From NCBI GenBank assembly GCA_028336245.1, contig JAOKTT010000010.1, positions 1-49,548 on the forward strand: DNA of 49,548 nt. Direction: 5' to 3'. The notes under the pieces were generated by a model. That model saw nothing but the letters and a program-made list of their open reading frames with translations, made no database searches and was not told the origin of the DNA. This DNA is from Polaribacter sp. (lineage in GTDB: Bacteria; Bacteroidota; Bacteroidia; Flavobacteriales; Flavobacteriaceae). Below are positions 37,065-45,547 of the stretch, piece by piece; within the stretch, counting starts at the first letter, position 1; each line of letters opens with the position of its first letter. A program made the position numbers and the translations under genes.

Positions 37065-37721
37065 TTAATCTATTATGTAATTTTTATTTACAAAGGCTGC
37101 TCTGTTAAAAGTGAAGAAATTTTCATTTAAAGTTTCGTTTATTTTGAATTGGGTAATCGTAAAGGTTGTTTTTGCAGAGTTGGCACCTGTTTGAATGAGC
37201 TTAAAAATATGATAATTATCGAGATCTATACCAAGTTCTACTTTTATGATTTCTGAAGCACTGTCAATAGGGTTTAGCGTTACAAATTGAATCTTTCTTC
37301 CTTGAATTTTTTCTATTGCTCCCATTTCTAAGGTATATCCTTCCTTATAAAAAGTTAATAATTTGGAAGGGTAAATAAATCCATCATCTCCACTTAAATC
37401 ATTGTTAGAAACAGAAATTTCCTTTTCATCATGATTAATCACAAACAATTTGTTTCCGTCAAACAAGAATTGGTTTCCTAAATAATTTAAGCGATACTTT
37501 TGATTTTGTAAATGAATAGTCCCTTTTATTGGAAGCTCATCACCCTCTTTTATTCCTGCCTCCTCGTTGCTTAAAGTTTGACTAAAACCGATAAACATAT
37601 TTTTATAAGCACTCATTTTTTCGGATACGGCATCCAAGAGGGTATGGGCACTTTCATTATTCTGAGAAATTACAATTGATGTTAAAAAGAGACTTAAAAA
37701 TAAGCTTACTGTTTTTTTCAT
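37065..37721 (-). CDS. LolA-like outer-membrane lipoprotein carrier
   Basis: A 218-residue periplasmic protein: signal peptide (1-19, ending VISQ), then the LolA fold (AHTLLDAVSEKMSAYKNMFI, GTIHLQNQKYRLNYLGNQFL, DGNKLFVINHDEKEISVSNN, VELGIDLDNYHIFKLIQTGA). LolA shuttles lipoproteins from the inner to the outer membrane. The next gene on this strand is the LPS permease, so the pair links lipoprotein and LPS transport. It lies 34 bases after ftsK. Confidence 0.85.
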   Translation of the reverse strand: MKKTVSLFLSLFLTSIVISQNNESAHTLLDAVSEKMSAYKNMFIGFSQTLSNEEAGIKEGDELPIKGTIHLQNQKYRLNYLGNQFLFDGNKLFVINHDEKEISVSNNDLSGDDGFIYPSKLLTFYKEGYTLEMGAIEKIQGRKIQFVTLNPIDSASEIIKVELGIDLDNYHIFKLIQTGANSAKTTFTITQFKINETLNENFFTFNRAAFVNKNYIID

Positions 37722-37755
37722 AATATACTACTGTTTTACTTTTGTAATCAAAGGT

Positions 37756-40200
37756 TTACTTGTCTTTTTCATTTTCTAACAACTGGTCTAAAGCAACAAA
37801 GTCTTGGACTAAAACCTGTCTGGCCTTGCTGCCCTCGAAACCACCAACAATACCCGCAGCTTCTAACTGATCAATTAAGCGACCAGCTCTGTTGTAGCCT
37901 AATTTTAATTTCCGTTGTAAAAGAGAGGCAGAGCCCTGTTGCGCTGTTACTATAATTTCTGCAGCTTCTCTAAATAATTTATCTCGATCTTCAATATCTA
38001 TGTCCATACTAGTTCCACTTTCATCGTCCACGTATTCCGGCAATAAGTACGCTTCTGCATATGCTTTTTGAGAACCAATAAAGTCAGTTATTTTTTCCAC
38101 TTCAGGCGTATCCACAAAAGCACATTGAATCCTGTTTATTTCGTTACCTGCGGTATATAGTAAATCTCCTCTACCAATTAATTGATCTGCACCACCCGCA
38201 TCTAAGATAGTTCTAGAATCTATTTTCGAGGTTACTCTAAATGCAATTCTAGCCGGAAAATTTGCTTTAATAATTCCTGTAATTACGTTTACAGACGGCC
38301 TTTGAGTTGCCACAATTAAATGAATACCAATAGCTCTAGCGAGTTGTGCCAAACGAGCAATCGGAGTTTCTACTTCTTTACCAGCAGTCATAATTAAATC
38401 TGCGAATTCATCAATAACTAATATGATGTAAGGTAAAAACTGATGTCCATCATTTGGGTTCAATTTTCGTGCTTTAAATTTTGTATTGTATTCCTTTATG
38501 TTTCGAACCATTGCTGTTTTTAACAAATCGTAGCGGTTGTCCATTTCTATACAAAGGGAGTTTAAAGTATGCACAACTTTAGTAGTATCTGTAATAATAG
38601 CCTCTTCTACGTCTGGTAATTTTGCTAAATAATGGCGTTCAATTTTATTAAAAAGCGTTAGTTCTACCTTTTTTGGATCTACCAAAACAAACTTCACTTC
38701 GGCAGGGTGTTTTTTATATAGTAACGAGGTTAAAACAGCATTCAAACCAACAGACTTACCTTGTCCTGTCGCTCCTGCCATCAATAAATGCGGCATTTTT
38801 GCCAAGTCCACTACAAAGGTTTCATTAGAGATTGTTTTACCTAGTGCAATTGGAAGTTCCATTGAAGATTCTTGAAATTTCTTTGAAGAAATAACAGAAT
38901 GCATGGACACTACCGTAGATTTTTTATTAGGCACTTCGATACCAATGGTTCCTTTTCCTGGGATAGGTGCAATAATTCGGATACCTAATGCTGACAAGGA
39001 AAGTGCGATGTCATCTTCTAAATTTTTAATTTTAGAAATTCTAATTCCAGCTTCTGGTACAATCTCATATAAAGTAATTGTGGGTCCAACAGTGGCTTTA
39101 ATTTCAGCAATACCAATATTATAATTTTTTAAAGTTTCAACAATTTTATCTTTGTTTGCCTCTAATTCTTCTGGGTCTATAGAAATAGTCTCATTGTATT
39201 GTTTTAGTAAATTAAATGTAGGGAATTTGAAATTCGCCAATTCTAAAGTCGGATCAAATTCGCCAAAATCCTTTACTAATTTATCGGATAGATTTTCAGC
39301 AACACTTTTTTCTTCCGCAATCTCTTCGATATTAATTTCTACGTTCTTTTCTTCTTCGAGAATCTTTTCATTAGTGCTCTCCTGCGTGTCTTTTTCTTCA
39401 ACCCCAAGTGTTACCTTTTGGTTTTTTGTATTCACATCAGAGTGCTTAGAAATCGTAGGTTTTAAATCGATTACAGATTTTTCAAATTCAGACTGTTCTT
39501 TTTTATCAGAAGATAAAGAAATGGTCTCTGAAACTTCTTCGTTTGTATTTATCGCGGAATTATGAGCTATTGCTTCGATATTTTTCTTTTCTACAGCTGC
39601 TCTTTTCTCTTTTATCGAATTAATTAACAAATCAAACGTAACTTTATAGCGTATAATAATATATGCTAAAAAAAAGAAAATAAGCACGATTGTAAGTCCT
39701 GTTGTTCCAATAAAATCAATTAAATAATCATTTATCTCAAAACCGATAACTCCAGAAAAAAGACCATATTTTTTAGGTAAAAACCCAAGTGTAACCGATA
39801 ATAAAACCATTGCAATTAAACCATAGTTCCAGGAAACAATGATTTTAGATAACTTTCTTTTAAATAAAATATAAAGTCCACTTAAAAAAAGTTGAAAAGC
39901 AAGAATAAAACTCGCAATTCCAAACCCTCTGTAAATAAAAAAATGACTTAAATTAGCACCAAACTTACCTAGCAAATTATTGCTTTTTACAGCTCTATTT
40001 GTGAGGTGATGTATTGTACTTTGATCTTCTTGACCCTTAAAAAAGAAAGAAAGAAAAGCAATACATAAGAAAAAAGAAAACGACATTAAAAAAATCCCGA
40101 AAATTGTTTGTGCCTGTTTCGATTTTAAAAAAGCGAAAATACTTGGCTTTTTTTCTAGTGTTTCAGCTATCGTTTTTGTGTTCGTCTCTCTTTTAGCCAT
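37756..40200 (-). CDS. ftsK: FtsK/SpoIIIE DNA translocase
   Basis: An 814-residue inner-membrane DNA motor acting at the division septum in chromosome dimer resolution. Four N-terminal helices (about 25-190) are followed by a charged linker (about 200-310), then the motor: FKFPTFNLLKQYNETISID, Walker A GATGQGKSVGLNA (near 475), VLVDPKKVELTLFN, Walker B FLPYIILVIDEFADLI, HLIVATQRPSVNVITGIIKA, and a C-terminal gamma winged-helix domain (LQRKLKLGYNRAGRLIDQLE) that reads KOPS-type sequences. Complete. It sits between dgkA and lolA. Confidence 0.97.
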   Translation of the reverse strand: MAKRETNTKTIAETLEKKPSIFAFLKSKQAQTIFGIFLMSFSFFLCIAFLSFFFKGQEDQSTIHHLTNRAVKSNNLLGKFGANLSHFFIYRGFGIASFILAFQLFLSGLYILFKRKLSKIIVSWNYGLIAMVLLSVTLGFLPKKYGLFSGVIGFEINDYLIDFIGTTGLTIVLIFFFLAYIIIRYKVTFDLLINSIKEKRAAVEKKNIEAIAHNSAINTNEEVSETISLSSDKKEQSEFEKSVIDLKPTISKHSDVNTKNQKVTLGVEEKDTQESTNEKILEEEKNVEINIEEIAEEKSVAENLSDKLVKDFGEFDPTLELANFKFPTFNLLKQYNETISIDPEELEANKDKIVETLKNYNIGIAEIKATVGPTITLYEIVPEAGIRISKIKNLEDDIALSLSALGIRIIAPIPGKGTIGIEVPNKKSTVVSMHSVISSKKFQESSMELPIALGKTISNETFVVDLAKMPHLLMAGATGQGKSVGLNAVLTSLLYKKHPAEVKFVLVDPKKVELTLFNKIERHYLAKLPDVEEAIITDTTKVVHTLNSLCIEMDNRYDLLKTAMVRNIKEYNTKFKARKLNPNDGHQFLPYIILVIDEFADLIMTAGKEVETPIARLAQLARAIGIHLIVATQRPSVNVITGIIKANFPARIAFRVTSKIDSRTILDAGGADQLIGRGDLLYTAGNEINRIQCAFVDTPEVEKITDFIGSQKAYAEAYLLPEYVDDESGTSMDIDIEDRDKLFREAAEIIVTAQQGSASLLQRKLKLGYNRAGRLIDQLEAAGIVGGFEGSKARQVLVQDFVALDQLLENEKDK

Positions 40201-40234
40201 CGCTATTTATTGTGTTAAGTATCCTAATTAGTTG

Positions 40235-40615
40235 CTAAAATAGTAAATTGATTTTTGGGAAATAGATGAATCCAGCAACAATTAAAGAGGTAATTCCTGC
40301 AAATGTGGGGGCTCCAGCAGCAATGTCTTTTATAAAACCTATTTTCTCATGATAATCAGGATGTACAAAATCTGCAATTTTTTCCACAGCGGTATTTAAT
40401 GATTCCGCAACCAAGACCATTCCTATAACTAGAAATTGAAGCATCCATTCTATGTTAGAGATGTTAAAAAAACAACCTAAAACAGTAATCATAATTGCCA
40501 TAATAACTTGTGCCTTAATACTATCCTCTGTAGTTAAAAGCAGCCAAGCCCCTTTAAAAGCAAACTTTAAACTGCGTATTCTTCCTCTAACAAAACTATC
40601 CCCCGAGTTTTTCAT
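40235..40615 (-). CDS. dgkA: Diacylglycerol kinase family protein
   Basis: A 126-residue inner-membrane lipid kinase with three helices. The signature AESLNTAVEKIADFVHPDYH is present with its catalytic glutamate, as are FVRGRIRSLKFAFKGAWLLL and AGAPTFAGITSLIVAGFIYF. In Gram-positive homologs the substrate is undecaprenol; which lipid this one uses cannot be told. It is 34 bases ahead of ftsK. Confidence 0.93.
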   Translation of the reverse strand: MKNSGDSFVRGRIRSLKFAFKGAWLLLTTEDSIKAQVIMAIMITVLGCFFNISNIEWMLQFLVIGMVLVAESLNTAVEKIADFVHPDYHEKIGFIKDIAAGAPTFAGITSLIVAGFIYFPKINLLF

Positions 40616-40619
40616 ACAA

Positions 40620-41117
40620 CTAAATCACTTTTAATGCCGCTTCATAATTTGGTTCATTAGCAATTTCAGAAACTTGTTCGGCATATGCTATTGTTCCGAT
40701 TTCATCAATAATAATAACAGCTCTAGAATGCAAATAGGCAAAGGGACCATCTATTATCTCTAGTTCATACGCTTTTCCAAAATTTCCAGTCGTAAAATCA
40801 GATAACATTTCAACGTTCATGATTCCCTCTGCACCACAAAAACGGGCTTGTGCAAAAGGTAAATCTTTAGAAACACATAAAACAACTGTATTCTCTAATT
40901 GCGCGGCACTCTTATTAAATGCCCTTACAGATGCAGCACACGTTCCGGTATCTATGGAAGGGAAAACATTTAAAATTATCTTTTTTCCCAAAAAGTCATC
41001 CAGCGTCTTTGTTTCAAGACCTACTGTTTTTAGAGAGAAGTTAGCTGCCTTTGTGCCCACTTCAGGTAAAGAACCTATTGTATTTATTGCATTTCCTTTT
41101 AAAGTTATACTTGCCAT
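40620..41117 (-). CDS. tpx: Thiol peroxidase (Tpx)
   Basis: A 165-residue peroxiredoxin that reduces hydrogen and alkyl peroxides. The peroxidatic cysteine lies in SIDTGTCAASVRAF (Cys60) and the resolving one in ARFCGAEGI (Cys94), the Tpx-type pair. The N-terminal part is usual (TLKGNAINTIGSLPEVGTKA). The first gene of the tpx-dgkA-ftsK run, 4 bases before dgkA; it has a promoter box TACTTTTG at 41140-41147. Confidence 0.96.
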   Translation of the reverse strand: MASITLKGNAINTIGSLPEVGTKAANFSLKTVGLETKTLDDFLGKKIILNVFPSIDTGTCAASVRAFNKSAAQLENTVVLCVSKDLPFAQARFCGAEGIMNVEMLSDFTTGNFGKAYELEIIDGPFAYLHSRAVIIIDEIGTIAYAEQVSEIANEPNYEAALKVI

Positions 41118-41139
41118 AGTTTATAGTATTTTTATTCCT

Positions 41140-41147
41140 CAAAAGTA
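41140..41147 (-). promoter_or_regulatory. -7 box of tpx
   Basis: Minus strand TACTTTTG, exact TAnnTTTG match, 22 bases before the ATG at 41117. Confidence 0.5.
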
Positions 41148-41247
41148 ATTATTTTTATTCAAAAAGTTAAATGAAAAAGGGAGAACTTCAAACTTATAAT
41201 TATGAGTTTATTACCTACCTTCGCAAACGGAAAAAAGGAAGCTCAAA

Positions 41248-42627
41248 TTGAAAGTTACTCAGTATACATCAGAATTTAAATACAATTGGAAGCTAGCAGC
41301 ACCCGTTATGTTAGGAATGCTAGGACATACTTTTGTGAGTTTTGTTGATAATATTATGGTAGGTCAATTAGGAACTGCAGAATTGGCAGCAGTTTCTTTG
41401 GGGAATAGCTTTATGTTCATTGCCATGTCCATTGGTATTGGCTTCTCAACAGCCATCACTTCTTTAATTGCTGAAGCTGATGCGTCAGAAAATTTAGTAC
41501 AAGCGAGATCCACTTATAAAAGTGGTTTACTTCTATGCAGTACCTTAGGTGTTTTATTGTTTATTGGTGTTTATTTTTCTCATCCGCTTATGTATCTAAT
41601 GAAACAACCAGTTGAAGTAGTTGCATTGGCAATTCCATATTTAAAATTAGTAGCATTCTCCTTAATTCCTTTGGTTATTTTTGAAGCGATAAAGCAATGT
41701 AGTGACGGGATGTCTATGACCAAATATCCAATGTATGCCACTTTATTGGCAAATATTATAAATGTGATTTTAAATTATATCCTTATTTTTGGAAAGTTTG
41801 GTTTTCCTGAATTCGGTATTGTTGGAGCTGCTTATGGCACTTTAGTTTCTAGAATTATTATGGTTATTTACCTGTGGTCTTTACTGCGGTATAAAGAACA
41901 TTCGGCACAGGTTGTCAAAAACATAAAATTCTTTATTTTAGATTTTCCAAAAATGAGAAAAATTATAAATCTCGGTTCTTTGACGGCCATGCAAATGTTT
42001 TTTGAGGTTGCTATTTTTACTACCGCTATTTGGTTGAGTGGGCTGTTGGGTAAAAACCCACAAGCAGCAAATCAAATTGCGCTAAACCTTTCTTCTATGA
42101 CTTTTATGGTTGCGATGGGATTAAGCGTGGCTGCAACCATTAGAGTTGGAAATCAAAAAGGATTACAAAATTATAAAGAGCTGCGAAGAATTGCCTTTTC
42201 GATATTTTTATTAGGTATTTTACTAGCTACTTTTTTCGCTTTATTGTTCTTTATTTTTCATAAAAGCCTCCCGAACATGTATGTAGATTTAAAAGACACT
42301 GCAAATTATGCAGATAATATGGAAGTGATTTCTATTGCTGCAAAACTACTGCTAGCTGCGGCATTTTTTCAAATTTCAGACAGTATTCAAGTGGTGTTTT
42401 TAGGCGCTTTACGTGGATTACAAGATGTAAAAATACCCACCATATTAACATTTATTTCGTATTGGGTTATCGGCTTTCCTGTTTCATATTATTATGGAAA
42501 AGAGGAGATGTTTGGTAGTTTTGGTATTTGGCTTGGTTTGTTAGCAGGCTTATCAACGGCTGCTATTTTATTATTTATAAGATTTAATACCTTAACTTTA
42601 AAACTTATTAAGGAAAACCAAAGCTAA
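41248..42627 (+). CDS. MATE family efflux transporter
   Basis: A 459-residue transporter with twelve hydrophobic helices in two MatE halves. It shows the N-terminal LAAPVMLGMLGHTFVSFVDN, IMVGQLGTAELAAVSLGNSF, then the second half (LTAMQMFFEVAIFTTAIWLS; NQIALNLSSMTFMVAMGLSV). Such exporters couple Na+ or H+ to extrusion of cationic drugs and metabolites; the substrate is unknown. The start is a TTG at 41248 with GGAAG before it; the family's N-terminus extends to about there and no in-frame ATG exists upstream, so TTG is preferred over the ATG 20 codons further in. Confidence 0.92.
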   Translation: MKVTQYTSEFKYNWKLAAPVMLGMLGHTFVSFVDNIMVGQLGTAELAAVSLGNSFMFIAMSIGIGFSTAITSLIAEADASENLVQARSTYKSGLLLCSTLGVLLFIGVYFSHPLMYLMKQPVEVVALAIPYLKLVAFSLIPLVIFEAIKQCSDGMSMTKYPMYATLLANIINVILNYILIFGKFGFPEFGIVGAAYGTLVSRIIMVIYLWSLLRYKEHSAQVVKNIKFFILDFPKMRKIINLGSLTAMQMFFEVAIFTTAIWLSGLLGKNPQAANQIALNLSSMTFMVAMGLSVAATIRVGNQKGLQNYKELRRIAFSIFLLGILLATFFALLFFIFHKSLPNMYVDLKDTANYADNMEVISIAAKLLLAAAFFQISDSIQVVFLGALRGLQDVKIPTILTFISYWVIGFPVSYYYGKEEMFGSFGIWLGLLAGLSTAAILLFIRFNTLTLKLIKENQS

Positions 42628-42731
42628 TACCTAAAAAAAGTAGTAAAAATGGTATTAAAACAGTACCCATAATTAACAGTGCCTTTTCCAGGTTATCGAA
42701 AACAAGCACAGATTTAAATAAGAGACTTAAA

Positions 42732-42956
42732 ATGAACTTACCAAAATTTTTATTAGCAGATAACAGTGCTTCTGCAGAAGATATTTTTGTATTGCATACA
42801 GAATTTCCACGTTTTATGATTAATTTAAAGGACGATGAAATTGAGTGGTTTGAAGATTTGACAGGCGAAAATGAAGAAGATATTGCTTCAGAGTTGGCCG
42901 ATTTAATGGATAAAGCCGGCGTGTTTTACGACGAGGAGATGAAAGCGTACGAGTAG
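42732..42956 (+). CDS. Small acidic conserved protein of unknown function
   Basis: A 74-residue soluble protein with many acidic residues (DDEIEWFEDLTGENEEDIAS). It resembles a small conserved flavobacterial family (LPKFLLADN, DIFVLHTEFPRFMINLKDDE) but no function is known to me. It follows the MATE gene by 104 bases and is followed by a hairpin terminator. Confidence 0.75.
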   Translation: MNLPKFLLADNSASAEDIFVLHTEFPRFMINLKDDEIEWFEDLTGENEEDIASELADLMDKAGVFYDEEMKAYE

Positions 42957-42980
42957 ATAAGACAGCGGTCTTGTATAAAA

Positions 42981-43016
42981 AAACCTCCTGTTATAAAAAA
43001 TAGGAGATTTTTTTCT
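42981..43016 (+). terminator. Terminator after the small acidic protein
   Basis: CTCCT (42985-42989) and AGGAG (43002-43006) with a 12-base loop, A-run before and T-run after. Confidence 0.65.
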
Positions 43017-43030
43017 AATTTTAATACTGT

Positions 43031-43549
43031 TTATTTGGTCGGTTCCGGGATAACAATTCCTAATTTTTCCAGCACAAGCTCCGTAATATCCAAAGTAGCA
43101 TCTAAATAGGCAAACTGATTTCCTGTGGTTGTTAGTACTTGTGTGAAGCCATTTTCTATGGAAACAAGCGCTATTACATCGCCTAATTTTTTATATGAAG
43201 GACGCATTAATTCATCTCTTTTTAATCGCAGTAGCATACTGGCATTTTTTTTATACTTATTAAGATCTTCCTCTAGGGTAGTCAATTCCTTTTGAATAGT
43301 CTTTTTCTCTAAAACACCCATCTCTTTTTCTCGTTTTGTGTACTTCTCAATTCGAATGTTAAAATCTGTCACTTTTATTGTAAACGACGAGTCTAATTTT
43401 AGTTTATATTCTTGGGTGCTTTTCATTGCAACTTGTGACTCAGGCATTAAATTAACAATGTATTCACTATCGATAGTACCCAATTTATTTTGGGCATTAG
43501 AGAACGAAGTTGCAAAGATGAGAAGTGCTGCTGCTATTTTTAGTTTCAT
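43031..43549 (-). CDS. OmpH/Skp family periplasmic chaperone
   Basis: A 172-residue exported protein: signal peptide (1-19, ending SNAQ), KLGTIDSEYIVNLMPESQVA, then long charged coiled-coil helices (residues about 60-115, for example ELTTLEEDLNKYKKNASMLL) and a C-terminal beta part (IALVSIENGFTQVLTTTGNQ). This is the OmpH/Skp fold that holds outer-membrane proteins on their way to the BAM complex; here a single gene, not next to bamA. Confidence 0.88.
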   Translation of the reverse strand: MKLKIAAALLIFATSFSNAQNKLGTIDSEYIVNLMPESQVAMKSTQEYKLKLDSSFTIKVTDFNIRIEKYTKREKEMGVLEKKTIQKELTTLEEDLNKYKKNASMLLRLKRDELMRPSYKKLGDVIALVSIENGFTQVLTTTGNQFAYLDATLDITELVLEKLGIVIPEPTK

Positions 43550-43603
43550 GGTTTTTATTTTAGATTGGTAAAGATATAAAAGGGAATGAATTAAAAAAAT
43601 CTG

Positions 43604-44530
43604 TTAGTTTTTAAATGCATTAATTTTTTCAGAAATTTTAGAAATAATTTGAGAAGGTTCTGTTAAATAATTGAACCAAAGTGTAGACAAATCTCTTTTA
43701 AACCAAGTAAGCTGTCTTTTTGCAAAACGTCTGCTATTTTTTTTAATTTCAGAAATGGCAAATTCTTTCGTGTTGCTTCCATCAAAAAAAGAAAATAATT
43801 CTCTATATCCTACGGTTTGTAGTGCATTTAGTGCTCTGTGAGGAAATAGGACTCTGGCTTCCTCTAAGAGGCCATTTGCCATCATTTGATCTACTCGTTG
43901 ATTAATTCTTTGATAGATTATTTCTCTGTCAGCATTTAATCCGATAGTTATAGTTTGAAAATTTCTAGGTTTTTTAGCTTTATTTTTAAAGACAGCATAA
44001 GGTATTCCTGTGCCAATACAAATTTCCAAAGCCCTCATTACGCGATGCGGGTTCTCTAAAGCGATTGTATCATATGTGGCTATGTCAAGTTCCTTTAATT
44101 GTTGCTGAAGCGGTTCAATTCCTTCTTTTTCTAATTGTTTTACTAAACTTGCACGTATACTAGCATCAACTTCAGGAAAATAATCCAAGCCTTTTAAAAC
44201 AGCATCTACATATAATCCACTACCACCAACCATTATTTGAACAGGGTTCTCTTTAAAAAGTAATGTTAGTTGGTCCAATGCATCTCTTTCAAATTCGCCC
44301 ACATTATAGGGTTCAAATACACTTCTGTTTTGTATAAAATAATGTTTTACGGCAGATAATTCTGATGGGCTAGGAACCGCTGTTCCAATGGTCATTTCTT
44401 TAAAAAACTGTCTAGAGTCACAAGAAATAATACTCGCATTGAAGGCCTTTGCAAGTTGAATACTCAAAGTTGTCTTTCCAATAGCTGTGGGGCCAACAAT
44501 AGTAATTAAAGTGTTTTTAAGAAGATTCAT
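43604..44530 (-). CDS. miaA: tRNA dimethylallyltransferase
   Basis: A 308-residue enzyme that adds a dimethylallyl group to A37 of tRNAs reading UNN codons. The P-loop TIVGPTAIGKTTLSIQLAKA, the substrate-binding DSRQFFKEMTIGTAVPSPSE, IMVGGSGLYVDAVLKGLDYF and the RFAKRQLTWFKRD segment are characteristic. Its ATG lies immediately after the potassium-channel stop on the same strand, with no gap. Confidence 0.96.
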   Translation of the reverse strand: MNLLKNTLITIVGPTAIGKTTLSIQLAKAFNASIISCDSRQFFKEMTIGTAVPSPSELSAVKHYFIQNRSVFEPYNVGEFERDALDQLTLLFKENPVQIMVGGSGLYVDAVLKGLDYFPEVDASIRASLVKQLEKEGIEPLQQQLKELDIATYDTIALENPHRVMRALEICIGTGIPYAVFKNKAKKPRNFQTITIGLNADREIIYQRINQRVDQMMANGLLEEARVLFPHRALNALQTVGYRELFSFFDGSNTKEFAISEIKKNSRRFAKRQLTWFKRDLSTLWFNYLTEPSQIISKISEKINAFKN

Positions 44531-45355
44531 TTAGTTTAATGTATTTCCACAATAATAGCAGAAAATAGCCTTTTCTACATGTTTTTCTTTCAAACATGTT
44601 GGACAAGACTGCGTATTTGTATCGATATTGGTGTCTTTTTTTGTCATTTCTGCACTCACAATACCTGTTGGAATTGCAATGATTGAATACCCTAAAATCA
44701 TGATTGCGCTAGCAATTAGCTGCCCCAGAGGTGTTTGTGGCGCAATATCACCAAACCCTACTGTAGTAAGGGTCACAATTGCCCAATAAATACTTTTTGG
44801 GATATTTGTAAAACCATTTTCTGCGCCTTCAATCATATACATCACCGTTCCTAAAATAATGCAAATAATTAAAACAAAAAATAAAAAGACAGCAATTTTA
44901 GCACTGCTTGATCTTAGGGCAAAGAGTAGTTTATTCGAGGCACCAATATACCGTGCTAACTTTAGAATTCTAAAAACACGCAACAATCGCAACGCTCTTA
45001 AAGCTACCAAACCTTGGGAACCTATAAAAATTAATGAGAGGTACATTGGAATTGTAGATAAAAAATCGATAACTCCATAAAAACTGAAAATATATTTAAA
45101 AGGTTTTTTTATGGAAATGATGCGAAGTACATATTCTATGGTAAATAATATAGTGATTATCCATTCACCAATATTTAACGCAGCATGATATTTAAAGTCA
45201 AAACTATCAATACTTTCAAGCATTACTAGTATTACACTCGCTAGAATTGCTGCGAGTAAAATAACATCAAATATTTTACCTTTCTTAGTATCGGCTTCAT
45301 AGATAATTTCATGAAGTCGCTCTTTCCAAGAAAGTTTGTTTAAAGAATCACTCAA
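44531..45355 (-). CDS. Voltage-gated-type potassium channel with C-terminal zinc ribbon
   Basis: A 274-residue six-helix ion channel: S1 and S2 (about 28-48 and 62-82), an S4-like helix with regularly spaced arginines (ALRALRLLRVFRILKLAR, 118-135), S5, the pore with selectivity filter TTVGFGD (197-203), and S6. The filter is that of K+ channels. The C-terminal tail ends in a zinc-ribbon-like pattern, CPTC and CYYCGN, which is unusual. The start is probably the TTG at 45355; no better ATG precedes S1. It abuts miaA exactly, so the two are coexpressed. Confidence 0.88.
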   Translation of the reverse strand: MSDSLNKLSWKERLHEIIYEADTKKGKIFDVILLAAILASVILVMLESIDSFDFKYHAALNIGEWIITILFTIEYVLRIISIKKPFKYIFSFYGVIDFLSTIPMYLSLIFIGSQGLVALRALRLLRVFRILKLARYIGASNKLLFALRSSSAKIAVFLFFVLIICIILGTVMYMIEGAENGFTNIPKSIYWAIVTLTTVGFGDIAPQTPLGQLIASAIMILGYSIIAIPTGIVSAEMTKKDTNIDTNTQSCPTCLKEKHVEKAIFCYYCGNTLN

Positions 45356-45547
45356 AATTTTGCATGTTTGTGGTTACAATACTACACCTATTTAATGAGT
45401 TTAAAAATTTTACAATCAATTTAACCTCCAAAAAAAGAGGTGTTTTTAAAAGAATTACAACCTTTTTTTACTGAATTTTCAGCAAGACAAGCAGTAGGTT
45501 CAGTCATTTATTAAATTAGTTGTATTTTAGCGTAAAAATTAATAATT

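Noticed and set aside
45424..45446. ACCTC/GAGGT hairpin as a terminator
   Set aside because: Five base pairs only, no plus-strand gene upstream, and the T-run is short.
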